Below, in pieces: positions 27,601-36,677 of a stretch of 64,000 bases of DNA; the stretch's first letter is position 1, and each line of letters begins with the position of its first letter. The position numbers and the translations under genes were made by a program. The stretch covers positions 4,002 to 68,001 of the forward strand of contig JACPHN010000225.1 of assembly GCA_016188575.1 (NCBI GenBank), given 5' to 3'. This DNA comes from Candidatus Schekmanbacteria bacterium (GTDB lineage Bacteria > CSSED10-310 > JACPHN01). The notes under the pieces are model-generated. The model was not told the origin of the DNA and ran no database searches. It saw only the letters and a program-made list of their open reading frames with translations.

Positions 27601-30027
27601 ATGGCCGAGCATCTGACGATCATGAGTTGCCCGCGCTGCGGTGCGGCGACGCGGCGGGATACGAACTTCTGCCAGACATGCGGCAACGACCTTCGCGGGA
27701 CCGGCGCCGGGACGATCGAGGGACAGACTGGGCCGGCAAGCTCTCCTGCAAGCCCATCCTTGTTCTTTCCCGGCGACCGCGACGTTCTGGTTACGGCACT
27801 CAGGCAAACTCTCGGCGAGCGATATCGCTACGAGGGCGAGGTCGGGAAGGGCGGCTTTGCCTATGTGTATCGCTTCTTTGACACGGCGCTCGACCGCGAC
27901 ACGGCCGTCAAGCTCTTGCGGCCTGACCTCGGGGACGGAACGGAAGTCGTTGACCGCTTCATCCGCGAAGCCAAGACGGCAGCCCGCCTGAATCACCCCA
28001 ACATCGTCAGCATTCACGATATCGGCGAATCGTCCCGGCTCAACTACTTTGTCATGGAGTTCGTGGACGGCCAGACCCTGACGCGATACCTCAGGCAGAA
28101 CGGCAAGATGTCGCTGAAGAGCTCCGTGCGCATCGGGCGAGATGTGCTCTCCGCCATCGCCTACGCGCATCGGATGGGGGTCGTGCATCGCGATCTGAAG
28201 CCCGACAACATCATGCTGCGCGAGACGGGAAAACCGGTCGTCATGGACTTCGGCATCGCCATGGCGCAGGGACTTTCGCGAATCACGACGGAAGGATCCT
28301 ACGTGGGCACGGCGCCATATATGAGCCCGGAACAGGGCAAAGGCGATCAGGTGGATGCCAGGTCAGACATCTACTCGATGGGCGTGGTGCTTTACGAAAT
28401 GCTCTGTGGGACCCTGCCGTTTCATGGCGAGAACCCCACGGCGATCATCTTTCAGCATGTTTTCAAGGCACCTCCGCGGCTGCGCGAGCACGATTCGGCC
28501 ATTCCGGAGGGAATCGAAGAAGTCGTCCTCAGAGCGCTTGCCAAGAAGCCGGAGGAGCGGTACCAAACGGGCGACGACATGGCGCGAGACCTCGTCGTCG
28601 CGCTCCGCGACGTGCGGACGGGAACGGGGCCGGCTTTCCGGGACCGAGAGACATCGGCGCCGGCGCGCCCTTCGGAGGAGGGGAGAACGCTCTCGCGGGA
28701 AGAGCTCGAAGCGTACCGCCCCGACTCGACCGGGGGTGGACCTGCTGTGGCGCAGCGGCCGCAAGTCGCCATGGCCGGGGTCCCCGAGGCAGCCCCGGCG
28801 GAGACGAGCCAGGCGGCCGCACCGCACTTCCCGCCGCGTGGCACGGCGCAGACGGAGCCGCTGCTGCAGAGAGCGCCCGCGCCGAGCGCTACGGCAGTGA
28901 TCGTGGCGGCCGCGGCGGCCGGCGCGGTCCTCGTCGCGCTCGTTCTGCTACTTGTCCTGTGGCCGCGGCTGCCGTGGAGCTCGGAAGGAAGCCCGACGCC
29001 GGCGTCCGGAACAGAAGTGACGGCCGGCGCCAGCCCCGCCCCCCCCCCCGTGCCCGACGCCCTCGCGCTCGGCGCGCTTGTGGTGACCGCGTCGCCGTGG
29101 GCAGACGTCGAAGTCGACGGCAGAATCATCGGTCGCGCCGAGCCCACGTTGCGGCACAGCCTGTCGCCTGGAACCTATCGCGTGACGCTCCGTCATACCG
29201 AGCTCGGCAGCGAAACGCGAGAAATCGCGGTTCAGTCCGGCATCGATCTCAGATTCGAGCACGTCTTCGACAAGACGGCGCCGTTGCGCATAACGGTGCA
29301 GCCTGCTGCGGATCTCGTGCTCGACGATCAAGTCCTGGCCGCGAACGTGACGGAGTACATCGCCACTCGCGTCGCGCCGGGGCGGCACACCGTTACCGCG
29401 GACGCTTCCGGGTTTGTCAAGGAGACCAAAGTCGTGGAGATCGTCCCTGGCGTGGCCGCAGACCTCCGGTTCAGCCTGCAGCTCGAGAAGAAAGGCGTCC
29501 CGGCTCCGACCCGCTCGGCACCCAGCCCGACCGCCATGCGCGCGCCGCCCTCAGTCCCGACGCCAGCCCCGGCCGCCGCCGCCACCACCGGTACGCTCAA
29601 GGTCAACGTGCAGCCCTGGGCTGAAGTCTGGATAGATGGCGCCAACGCCGGGGTTACTCCGAAGCCGAGCGGCTTCAGCGTCGCGGCCGGCAATCATCGG
29701 GTGCGTTTGCGGAACCCGCCCCTGAACGCCCAGTGGGACACGAGAGTCGACATCAAGCCAGGGAAGACCGTCGAGTTATCCTTCAATTTCCTGCTCGGCC
29801 GTCTCGCCATCAGGGCCACTCCGGCGGCGACGCTCGTCGTTACCGACCTCAGACCCGGGACAAACCGCGGCAAAGCCACCGATCACGGCCTCGTCGAACA
29901 AAAAACGCTGGAGCTTCCCATCGGCCGGTACGAGATCGCGCTCACCACACCCCACGGGAAATCGTGGAAAGGTGAGGTCGAAGTCCTGTCCGCGCGCACC
30001 GTCGAGCTGCCTCGAATTCTGGAATGA
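27601..30027 (+). CDS. Membrane Ser/Thr protein kinase with zinc ribbon and PEGA repeats
   Basis: 808 residues. An N-terminal zinc ribbon (CPRCGAA then CQTCGNDL) precedes a complete kinase domain at about 70-335: GKGGFAYVYRF, AVKLLRP, HRDLKPDNIML, MDFGIAMA, GTAPYMSPEQGKGD. A single membrane helix (VIVAAAAAGAVLVALVLLLVL) sits near 435-455. The extracytoplasmic part carries about four PEGA-like domains (for example LVVTASPWADVEVDGRIIG and LKVNVQPWAEVWIDGANAG), which are beta-sandwich modules linked to S-layer or cell-wall binding. This is the layout of a kinase that senses the envelope. It heads an operon with a lipoprotein and a TPR membrane protein. The ribosome binding site is 15 bp from the ATG, longer than usual. 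Confidence 0.92.
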   Translation: MAEHLTIMSCPRCGAATRRDTNFCQTCGNDLRGTGAGTIEGQTGPASSPASPSLFFPGDRDVLVTALRQTLGERYRYEGEVGKGGFAYVYRFFDTALDRDTAVKLLRPDLGDGTEVVDRFIREAKTAARLNHPNIVSIHDIGESSRLNYFVMEFVDGQTLTRYLRQNGKMSLKSSVRIGRDVLSAIAYAHRMGVVHRDLKPDNIMLRETGKPVVMDFGIAMAQGLSRITTEGSYVGTAPYMSPEQGKGDQVDARSDIYSMGVVLYEMLCGTLPFHGENPTAIIFQHVFKAPPRLREHDSAIPEGIEEVVLRALAKKPEERYQTGDDMARDLVVALRDVRTGTGPAFRDRETSAPARPSEEGRTLSREELEAYRPDSTGGGPAVAQRPQVAMAGVPEAAPAETSQAAAPHFPPRGTAQTEPLLQRAPAPSATAVIVAAAAAGAVLVALVLLLVLWPRLPWSSEGSPTPASGTEVTAGASPAPPPVPDALALGALVVTASPWADVEVDGRIIGRAEPTLRHSLSPGTYRVTLRHTELGSETREIAVQSGIDLRFEHVFDKTAPLRITVQPAADLVLDDQVLAANVTEYIATRVAPGRHTVTADASGFVKETKVVEIVPGVAADLRFSLQLEKKGVPAPTRSAPSPTAMRAPPSVPTPAPAAAATTGTLKVNVQPWAEVWIDGANAGVTPKPSGFSVAAGNHRVRLRNPPLNAQWDTRVDIKPGKTVELSFNFLLGRLAIRATPAATLVVTDLRPGTNRGKATDHGLVEQKTLELPIGRYEIALTTPHGKSWKGEVEVLSARTVELPRILE

Positions 30028-30073
30028 ATCGTCGTACCGTGAATGAACCCATCCCATCCTGAGGAGAAGCACA

Positions 30074-30649
30074 ATGGCGTCCCCGTTGGGGAAAAGGCAT
30101 CCTGTTCTTCGACTGTTTCGCACTACTCCAGCAGTTGTTCTCTTGCTAGTCGCCGTCTCCGCGTGTGCGGGTACTTCAAAGGCTCGCTACGAGGATCCCA
30201 CAAAGGCAGCGGCATCGAGCGCCAAACCAGGGAAGAAGCAGCCCATTTTCCCCATGACCCTTTCAGCCAAGCTCACATGTAAGGATGTCGTGGAGCGCGA
30301 CACAGTCGTCGAACCGCTTGAGGAAACAAATACCTTCAAATCCTCGGATCGGCAGGTAGTCGCCTTCGTTGCATTCGACCACATTGTCAAGACCGACAAG
30401 GTAAAGGTAAAGCAAGCAAAGTCCTTGCGCTGGAAATGGTATGCCCCCAGCGGGGAGCTGTACGCGGAAAGCAAGAGTATGGATATCGCCGCGAAGGGCC
30501 CATACCACCTGCGGCTCACGGCCTACCATGCCATCAATGTCGCGGGCGAAAAGGCCTCGACATTGCCTGGAGAATGGCATGTCATCGTCGAAGTGGACGA
30601 CACACCTGCGGTCAACGTTCCATTCAAGATTGAGCGGACTTTCTCGTGA
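30074..30649 (+). CDS. Putative lipoprotein of unknown function
   Basis: 191 residues with a signal peptide and lipobox (LLLVAVSAC, cysteine near residue 32), so it is probably anchored in a membrane facing the periplasm. GGAG lies upstream of the ATG. The body is a single beta-rich domain (SLRWKWYAPSGELYAES, PLHLRL-like strands, GEWHVIVEVDDTPA) that reads like an immunoglobulin-like fold. I do not recognise the family. It follows the PEGA kinase by 46 bp and its stop overlaps the next start (GTGA), so the three genes form an operon. A role as sensor or target of the kinase is conjecture. Confidence 0.75.
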   Translation: MASPLGKRHPVLRLFRTTPAVVLLLVAVSACAGTSKARYEDPTKAAASSAKPGKKQPIFPMTLSAKLTCKDVVERDTVVEPLEETNTFKSSDRQVVAFVAFDHIVKTDKVKVKQAKSLRWKWYAPSGELYAESKSMDIAAKGPYHLRLTAYHAINVAGEKASTLPGEWHVIVEVDDTPAVNVPFKIERTFS

Positions 30650-31659
30650 CAGTGTCCCGTCGGCAGCGCAGGAGCAACGTAATGAGCCTGGTAACCTTGG
30701 ACAAGCCAACATTCAAGCGCGTGACGCTGGTCACATTACTGGCGACGACGCTCTCCACTTCCGGCCTTGACCTGCCGCTCGTCTGTCTGGCCGCGAGGGC
30801 CGCAGCGCAGGAGGCGGCAACGCAGGAGGCGGCCGCACCGGAAGTGGCCGCACCGGAAGCGGCCCTGCTCGAGGAAGCGAAAACCGCCTTTAGCGGCGGC
30901 GCGTATGCAGCGTCTCTGGAGCTCTTGCGGCAGGTCTTGGAGCATGCCGAGGACGCGGCAACCCGTACGGACGCTCACTTTTACGCAGGATGCAACTTCC
31001 TGCTTCTGGGGGACGGCGCCCGGGCGCAAAAGGAGTTTCAGGAAGTACTGGACCTGGCGCCAGAATACGTCGTCGATCCCGTACTGTTCCCCCCGAGCAT
31101 AGTCGAAGCGTTTCAGCAGGCCCAGCAGGCGGGACCGACCGAGGAAACGATCACGGTGATTACGTACCGGGACCCCGTGAGCCGGCTGACGCCGTCCGAC
31201 AAGCTGCCGGAGTTGCTGGCGGGCTTGCCCTGGTACAAACGTTGGTGGGTGTGGGCAGTCGCTGGTGTGGTGGTAGCGGGTGGCGTTTACGCTGCGTCGA
31301 GCGGTGGTGACGGCGGCACCAAGGCAGCGCCGCTGACCGCGAAAACTGACTTGCTGACGGAACAGCCCCCGGGTTTCTTCTGCTTCGGGGAGCAGATCGA
31401 GGTCGGCCTCACCGTTTCCGGCGGAAAGCCCCCGTATACGATCGATTGGGTCGAGATTTTCGACCCCGGCCCGTCGCAACGCGAGACGGTCGTCTCCACC
31501 CTCACCAACCAGGTGGAGGGGCAACATACGTACATGTTTCAACCGACGAATCAGGGCGGCTCCGGACTACGACTCTTCGACCTTCAGGGGCGAGTTGCCG
31601 ACCAGGACGGAACGTCTGCCTCGGACCAGGAGCGCGTCACGGTCGCAACTTGCCAGTAG
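30646..31659 (+). CDS. TPR-containing membrane protein of unknown function
   Basis: 337 residues from a GTG that overlaps the previous stop; an ATG at 30682 is an alternative. An N-terminal hydrophobic stretch (VTLVTLLATTLSTSGLDLPL) looks like a signal. An Ala/Glu-rich repeat (QEAATQEAAAPEVAAPEAA) leads into a TPR-like pair (AKTAFSGGAYAASLELLRQV and DGARAQKEFQEVLDLAPEYV). A second membrane helix (RWWVWAVAGVVVAGGVYAAS) near 195-215 is followed by a beta-rich domain. The form is common for outer-layer assembly or secretion accessory proteins in deltaproteobacteria. Last gene of the kinase operon. Confidence 0.75.
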   Translation: MTVSRRQRRSNVMSLVTLDKPTFKRVTLVTLLATTLSTSGLDLPLVCLAARAAAQEAATQEAAAPEVAAPEAALLEEAKTAFSGGAYAASLELLRQVLEHAEDAATRTDAHFYAGCNFLLLGDGARAQKEFQEVLDLAPEYVVDPVLFPPSIVEAFQQAQQAGPTEETITVITYRDPVSRLTPSDKLPELLAGLPWYKRWWVWAVAGVVVAGGVYAASSGGDGGTKAAPLTAKTDLLTEQPPGFFCFGEQIEVGLTVSGGKPPYTIDWVEIFDPGPSQRETVVSTLTNQVEGQHTYMFQPTNQGGSGLRLFDLQGRVADQDGTSASDQERVTVATCQ

Positions 31660-31665
31660 GTACGT

Positions 31666-31780
31666 GGATCCACCGTCACCGTCGGTTCGACGTCGGCGGC
31701 ACAGCACCCCTTCCGCCCCTCCCCCGCTTGCGGGGGAGGTGAGGCTGGGGGTTTCCGTGATGGCTGCCCACGCAGCTTGG
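31666..31780 (+). repeat. Dispersed palindrome-containing repeat, copy 2
   Basis: Second copy of the element at 17205-17315. Its core is a perfect inverted repeat, CCTCCCCCGC-TT-GCGGGGGAGG (31718-31739). It starts 7 bp after the TPR-protein stop codon and may also terminate that operon. The rest of the gap up to 32029 holds nothing I can identify. Confidence 0.6.
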
Positions 31781-32029
31781 AGTCGAACCGGCGGCAGATT
31801 GAGGTCCATCTGGACTGGGGCGGCTTCGTCGAGAGGACATGCCGCCACCGCTGTCGGGAAGGCTAGGACCCGTAACGAGATAACTGTGTCAAGCGCCGAG
31901 GCCGAGCGAGAAGGCCGCTGGCGAGGAACGACGACGAAGCGTATCAAAGGAGCGATACGGTGAGGAGGAAAGACGAAGCCGGCGGCCTTCGCAGCCGGCC
32001 GAATGCAACAGTTATTTCGTTACGGGTTC

Positions 32030-32626
32030 CTAGTTGTGCGCTCCCGGAGTGTCGTGCAGGAAACACTCGCCCTTGCACAGATCACATGGGACCGTGCACT
32101 CGCACGGAAACTCTTCCCGGGTCTTCAATGCCAGCCGAAAGCAGACGGCCGCGATGTGGTCGGACCGCATGAAATGAATCAGCCGCACGAGCGCGCATCC
32201 GCTCCGTTCGCTCAGCAGATGCTCGACCTTGCAGGCATCGGTCTCGGCAGTGTCCTCGGGGACGCCCAGGATGTCGGACAGGAGCACCTTGATGACGTCG
32301 CGCTTGGTGGCCACGCGATTCGCGACGTCGACACCCATCGCCGTCAAGTGGATGCGGTTGACTCCGTCGATATCCAGAAATCCGCTGTCCTTGAGGACTT
32401 TGAGCTGCGAGGAGACGGCAGCGCGGCTGACGCCGAGCCGCCGCGACACGTCCACGGCGCGAGGTGCCTTTCCGCGCTCGGCGAGCGTGTGGATCGCGAG
32501 CAGGTAGTGGGCACCGGAATGGGTAATTTCGTTATCGTCGAAGGCACGCCAGACGTCGGCGTAGCCTTGGTCCTGGTGCATGGGCGAGCGCTCAGAAACG
32601 GTTTGGTGGGACACAGTCGCATTCAT
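32030..32626 (-). CDS. DtxR/MntR-family metal-dependent regulator with Cys-rich tail
   Basis: 198 residues. The winged helix is clear (ITHSGAHYLLAIHTLAERG, VSRRLGVSRAAVSSQLKVL, DSGFLDIDGVNRIHLT). It is followed by the dimerisation/metal domain typical of DtxR (KRDVIKVLLSDILGVPED, DACKVEHLLSERSG). Such proteins repress iron or manganese genes when loaded with metal. The last 30 residues are unusual: a CxCx4CxxCx3C cluster (CECTVPCDLCKGEC) follows the standard domains. The ATG at 32626 is the longest start; the overlapping promoter would favour a start near 32581 (MHQDQGYADVW). Divergent from the O-antigen ligase-like gene. Confidence 0.82.
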   Translation of the reverse strand: MNATVSHQTVSERSPMHQDQGYADVWRAFDDNEITHSGAHYLLAIHTLAERGKAPRAVDVSRRLGVSRAAVSSQLKVLKDSGFLDIDGVNRIHLTAMGVDVANRVATKRDVIKVLLSDILGVPEDTAETDACKVEHLLSERSGCALVRLIHFMRSDHIAAVCFRLALKTREEFPCECTVPCDLCKGECFLHDTPGAHN

Positions 32627-32654
32627 CTTAGCGGTATTTCGAAAGGAATGTCAA
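32625..32654 (-). promoter_or_regulatory. Possible promoter of the DtxR-like gene
   Basis: On the minus strand, TTGACA (32654-32649), 18 bp, then TAAGAT (32630-32625). The -10 box covers the first possible ATG, which would favour a downstream start codon. A TTTCGAAA-like palindrome in the spacer could be an operator. Confidence 0.35.
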
Positions 32655-32736
32655 GGATTACGGTCGCCGCCGCTCCCACGGACTTCAGGCCGGCAGTGGA
32701 CGAACGACGGCGCCGCCGTTATGCTGTGACTGTCGT

Positions 32737-35073
32737 ATGAACAAGTCTCAGCCTCCCCTCAGCAGACTCCTGGCCACTGCCGCCTATTGGTTGCACGTCG
32801 CGGCGTACGTCGCGATCCCGTTGGCACTCAGCTCGGCCACCAAAGAGACCTTTCTGGTGCCCAAGGATGCGGTCGCACGCCTGACCCTCGGCCCAGGTCT
32901 GGCCTTCTGGATCGCCTCGGCTGCGATGTGCCGGCGCTGCCCCCGCATTGCGATCCCCGCCGGGCTACCGCTTCTGGCATTCGCCGGCTGGGCGGGCCTG
33001 TCTTGTCTGTGGACACCGAGCCCGGCCCTGGCCCTGCGCGACTTCCTGAACCTGCTTCTCTTCGTGGGAAGCTACTTCTGCCTCTTCGACCTATTGCATG
33101 ATCCGGAAGCAGGATGGTGGCGGCGTCGCGTGCTGCTCACCGCCTGCGTGTGCCTGGGGGCAGCCACGGCCGCCATAGGCCTGTTGCAGTTTTTGGGGCT
33201 GCAGCCGTTCTTTTTCTTTGACTTCGTGGGCAATGTCGATCGAAAACAGATTTTCTCGACGTTCGGAAACCCAAACATGCTGGCGGAGTATTTGATCCAG
33301 CTTATTCCTCTGACGCTCGGGGTGCTGAGCATGACGGGCGCGGCGAGGCAGCGCTGGCTGGCGTCCCGAGCTGGGGCGCTCATGCTGATGATGGTCATCC
33401 TCACGGGCTCCCGCGCGGCCTGGCTCGGAGTATGTGCGTCCGGCGTCGTGTTCGCGATGGCCGGCTTGTGGCGCCGCCAGTCGGCGATGTCGCGGCGTCG
33501 CGGCCTCGCGTTTTCCGGCTTGTTGGCGGCATGCCTGGTGCTCGCGGCGGTGCGGTTTGGCAGTGGCCAGGCGGTGGAGCCGCTCTCCAACCGCCTTACC
33601 TCGATCATGAGTGGGGGGGGGCAGGGAGGCAGCTCGCGGCTCCTCGAGTGGCTTGTCTCGCTCGACATGCTCCGGGATCACCCGGGGATCGGATTGGGGC
33701 TGGGCAGCTTCCAGACCGAATTCCTCGACTACCGGGGGCAGTTCTTTGCCAACGGCGCCCATCCCGAGTTTCTGGAAACAATTGCCGCGGCGAACGCGAA
33801 GCACTCGCACAATGAGCTCATACAGGTGGGCGCGGAGCTCGGCCTGGTCGGTCTCGGCATCGCCGCGTGGCTACTGGTGGATCTCGCCCTCTCCCTGATT
33901 CGCCGGCTCCGACAGCTCGCCGGTGAAGCCGAGGGCGGCGCCGAATCGATCCGCGAATGGCTCCTGTTGCGCGCCAGCGCGGCAGGTCTGGCCGCGATTC
34001 TCGTTGCCGCGCAGTTTGCTTTCCCCTTTCACCTTGCGGCCCCGGCCGGTCTATCGCTCTTGCTGCTGGCGGTTGCGGGAACGGCCGGCGTCGCGCGCAG
34101 AAAAGACGGCGCCCCTGAAGCCACTGGCGATCCGGAGCCAGCAGTCGGTCATGGTGGTGGTGGTGCGCTCGCCTGGGTGGCAGTCGCGGGGGGCGCCGTG
34201 CTGGCGATCACATCCTGCGTGATTGGGGTCCAGACTTTCAGAGCGGAGGTCCTTCTGAAAAGAACGGAGAAGGCTCTCCTGACGAATACGGACATTGATC
34301 AGGCCGAGTACCTGGCAACCACGGGGTTGGCGGCCAACCCGACCGATGGCCGCCTCCACTTCATGCTCGCGCTGACCTTGCAAAACAAAGGCGAAGCTGC
34401 GGCGCGGGCGGGTAATCGGGAAAAGTCAGTTGCCGCGTATCGCCGCGCCGTGGCCGAATACGAGCTTGCTGGCCGGTACTTCGGCGACGTGGCGATCCCC
34501 GCAAATACGGGCCAATGCTACACCGGCCTCGGCAACTTCCCGGCGGCTCGCGAAGCCCTCATGGTAGCGATCGCCATGGATCCGACCAGCCTTCCCGTGC
34601 TCCGCGCCCTCGCGGTCAACGAAACCGTGACGGGCAACTACGACGGCGCACTGGACTGGATTCGCAAGGCACTGACCCAGGATGGCAGCGATGAGGCCAT
34701 GCGCTTGATGCTCCATCGCATTCAAGGCGAGCGCGCGCTCTCGCAAGGCCATCCCGAGGAGGCGGAGAAGTACTTTGCTCATGCGGTTGAGCTCGCGCCC
34801 GCGGACGGGGCCGGCCTGCTGGGGTTGGCCCGAGCCAAGGCGGCGCAGGGTGATCTGGAAGGCGCCAGGGCGATTCTCGAGCGAGTCGTGGCGGCGTCGC
34901 CTGGATGGCCAGTTGCTCACTCAGTGCTGGCGAGCGTGGAGGCGTCGCTCGGCAACCTGGACAGGGCGGAACAGCACGTTCGCATCGTTCTGCGAGCGGC
35001 GCCGCACGACAAGCGCGCACAGCAAATGCTCGAGGTCATTTCGCGGCGCCGCGCACTGGCCGAGAAACCTTGA
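32737..35073 (+). CDS. O-antigen ligase/Wzy-like membrane protein with TPR domain
   Basis: 778 residues. The first ~470 contain about 12 membrane helices and the Wzy_C/O-antigen ligase periplasmic loop, with SSRLLEWLVSLDMLRDHPGI, GLGLGSFQTEF and AKHSHNELIQVGAELGLVGL. After a last helix near 490 the C-terminal third is a run of TPR repeats (KSVAAYRRAVAEYELAGRYF, GNFPAAREALMVAIAMDPTS, GHPEEAEKYFAHAVELAPAD). By family it polymerises or ligates surface glycans on the periplasmic face; the TPR tail probably docks partner proteins. It stands alone, without a glycan gene cluster in view, so glycosylation of a protein is an alternative. Confidence 0.85.
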   Translation: MNKSQPPLSRLLATAAYWLHVAAYVAIPLALSSATKETFLVPKDAVARLTLGPGLAFWIASAAMCRRCPRIAIPAGLPLLAFAGWAGLSCLWTPSPALALRDFLNLLLFVGSYFCLFDLLHDPEAGWWRRRVLLTACVCLGAATAAIGLLQFLGLQPFFFFDFVGNVDRKQIFSTFGNPNMLAEYLIQLIPLTLGVLSMTGAARQRWLASRAGALMLMMVILTGSRAAWLGVCASGVVFAMAGLWRRQSAMSRRRGLAFSGLLAACLVLAAVRFGSGQAVEPLSNRLTSIMSGGGQGGSSRLLEWLVSLDMLRDHPGIGLGLGSFQTEFLDYRGQFFANGAHPEFLETIAAANAKHSHNELIQVGAELGLVGLGIAAWLLVDLALSLIRRLRQLAGEAEGGAESIREWLLLRASAAGLAAILVAAQFAFPFHLAAPAGLSLLLLAVAGTAGVARRKDGAPEATGDPEPAVGHGGGGALAWVAVAGGAVLAITSCVIGVQTFRAEVLLKRTEKALLTNTDIDQAEYLATTGLAANPTDGRLHFMLALTLQNKGEAAARAGNREKSVAAYRRAVAEYELAGRYFGDVAIPANTGQCYTGLGNFPAAREALMVAIAMDPTSLPVLRALAVNETVTGNYDGALDWIRKALTQDGSDEAMRLMLHRIQGERALSQGHPEEAEKYFAHAVELAPADGAGLLGLARAKAAQGDLEGARAILERVVAASPGWPVAHSVLASVEASLGNLDRAEQHVRIVLRAAPHDKRAQQMLEVISRRRALAEKP

Positions 35074-35138
35074 GATGCGCCGGTCCTCCGTAGTAAGCTG
35101 CCGAGTTGGCCTGGATGGAGTTTGACCGAGGAAGCCCT

Positions 35139-35771
35139 ATGGAAGCCCGTTGCCCGAAATGTGCGGCCGTCTTTTTCCTGACGGAAGATGAGCTTCAGGG
35201 CAGCTCCGTCGCGTTTGTGAAGTGCGCGGACTGTGGCGACACGTTTTTTTTCGACCGCGCCTTTGCCGAGCTCCCCGACGACTCCTCGTCCGATGACCCC
35301 TCCGAGTCCTCAAGCGACGTGAGAGAGACGATCCAGCGCGAGCTCATGCTCCGGCTGGATCAGACGCAGGTCACCGAGCTCAAGGGGCGCGCCGTCGAAC
35401 GGCCCATCGGCCCAGCCGATTCTCTGCTCCCCGACAGTTTCTCGATCGACGCCTATCCGCCCAGAGGCGAGCTTACTGTCTACGTGGTCTCCGGTCCTGA
35501 TCGGGGTCTTTACTACCAGATCACGGGCGACACCGTGCTCTTGGGTCGGTCGAAAGGAGGCATCGTGATCCACGATCCCGAGGCCTCCCGGCAGCACGCC
35601 CAACTCGAACGCCACGGACGGGGTCGCTTCTTTCTTCGCGACCTCCGCAGCACGAATGGCACCTACCTCAATGAAGCGCAAGTGCAGTATTCCGAGCTGC
35701 GCGACCGTGACTTGCTGAGGATCGGCAAGACCTTGCTGTTGACGCGATTCGCCGGCAGCGGCCGAGGGTAA
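35139..35771 (+). CDS. Zinc-ribbon and FHA-domain protein
   Basis: 210 residues from ATG 35139, preferred because GAGGAAG lies 4 bp upstream and the zinc ribbon starts at once (MEARCPKCAAVFFL then VKCADCGDTFFFD, MJ0042 type). An acidic linker follows. The FHA domain occupies about 105-200 with the key residues: GRS (LLGRSKGGIVI), SRQH (EASRQHAQLERHG) and the STNGTYLN loop. FHA domains bind phosphothreonine, so this is a likely reader of the Ser/Thr kinases encoded nearby. No membrane segment. Confidence 0.88.
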   Translation: MEARCPKCAAVFFLTEDELQGSSVAFVKCADCGDTFFFDRAFAELPDDSSSDDPSESSSDVRETIQRELMLRLDQTQVTELKGRAVERPIGPADSLLPDSFSIDAYPPRGELTVYVVSGPDRGLYYQITGDTVLLGRSKGGIVIHDPEASRQHAQLERHGRGRFFLRDLRSTNGTYLNEAQVQYSELRDRDLLRIGKTLLLTRFAGSGRG

Positions 35772-35793
35772 GAGTCCGCCTCACGCAGCTCGG

Positions 35794-35815
35794 GCGGGCG
35801 CGCGTCAGCGCCCGC
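35794..35815. terminator. Bidirectional terminator hairpin
   Basis: A perfect 8-bp GC stem GCGGGCGC / GCGCCCGC with a 6-base loop, at the meeting point of the FHA gene and the sirtuin gene (overlapping the last sirtuin codons). Confidence 0.5.
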
Positions 35816-36620
35816 GCTGCCGGCGCCATGCCGCGAGCAGGTGCGGCATCGTGCGGGTAAAAGGACCCGGGAGAAAAAGGTCGGACGAGAGATCCGCCGC
35901 CGGCTCCAGATTCATCTCGACGATCCGGCCGCCGCAGGCTCGCACTGTCTGCGGAATGGCCGCCGCAGGGTAGACCTCGCAGCTCGTCCCGATCACGAGC
36001 ACGAGGTCTGCCCCCGCCAGGAGCCGATCCGTGTCTCTGAGCGCGGGCGCTGGGATCAGCTCGTCGAAAAACACTACGTCCGGCTTCAAGACCGCAGCAC
36101 AGCGTGCACGCGGCGAACCGGCCGTACACCGCGGCGGCACGGTCATCGACGCGACTTGCTCGCGGGCATAGCAGGCGCCGCAACTCAGACATGTGAATGT
36201 CCGGTGGGAGCCATGAAACTCTACGACCACGCTACTGCCAGCCTGCTGGTGCAGTCCGTCAACGTTCTGTGTGACGATGCCGGCTATTCCCCCCTCCGCT
36301 TCGAGCGCCGCCAGAGCGCGATGGCCGGCGTTTGGCTCTGCCCGCAGCACTTCCTCGAGGGCAACCAGCATCGTCCACACCTTTTCCGGGTTCTTCCGGA
36401 ACGCCCCGATCGTGGCGTACTCTTGGGGATCGAAGCGCGCCCACAAACCCGTCGCGCTGCGAAAGTCCGGGATACCACTCTCCGTGCTTACCCCGGCCCC
36501 GGTCACCGCAATCGCCTTGCCCGCCTCCACGAGCCAGGCCGCGGCAAGCTTCGTGGCGGAATCGAAAATACTCCAAATCCTCTCTGTGCTCCCGCTGCCG
36601 GTGCGGGAATCGCAATGCAC
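35805..36620 (-). CDS. Sirtuin NAD-dependent protein deacylase
   Basis: About 271 residues from the GTG at 36620; the reading frame is open further upstream but would run into the divergent dimethylargininase gene. No good ribosome binding site was found, so the start is uncertain. NAD-binding motifs GAGVSTESGIPDFRS and TQNVDGLHQQAGS, the catalytic histidine in EFHGSHRTF, and VIGTSCEVYPAAAI are present. The zinc finger is odd: the first pair is CLSC, but the second pair is C-x8-C (RCTAGSPRARCAAVLKPD) instead of the usual CxxC. It removes acyl groups from lysines in the cytosol; targets are unknown. Confidence 0.88.
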   Translation of the reverse strand: MHCDSRTGSGSTERIWSIFDSATKLAAAWLVEAGKAIAVTGAGVSTESGIPDFRSATGLWARFDPQEYATIGAFRKNPEKVWTMLVALEEVLRAEPNAGHRALAALEAEGGIAGIVTQNVDGLHQQAGSSVVVEFHGSHRTFTCLSCGACYAREQVASMTVPPRCTAGSPRARCAAVLKPDVVFFDELIPAPALRDTDRLLAGADLVLVIGTSCEVYPAAAIPQTVRACGGRIVEMNLEPAADLSSDLFLPGPFTRTMPHLLAAWRRQRGR

Positions 36621-36677
36621 GCAGTTCTGCGTTAGTATACGCGGAAGCTGCAAACTCAGGCAACGGGAATCTCCGCC

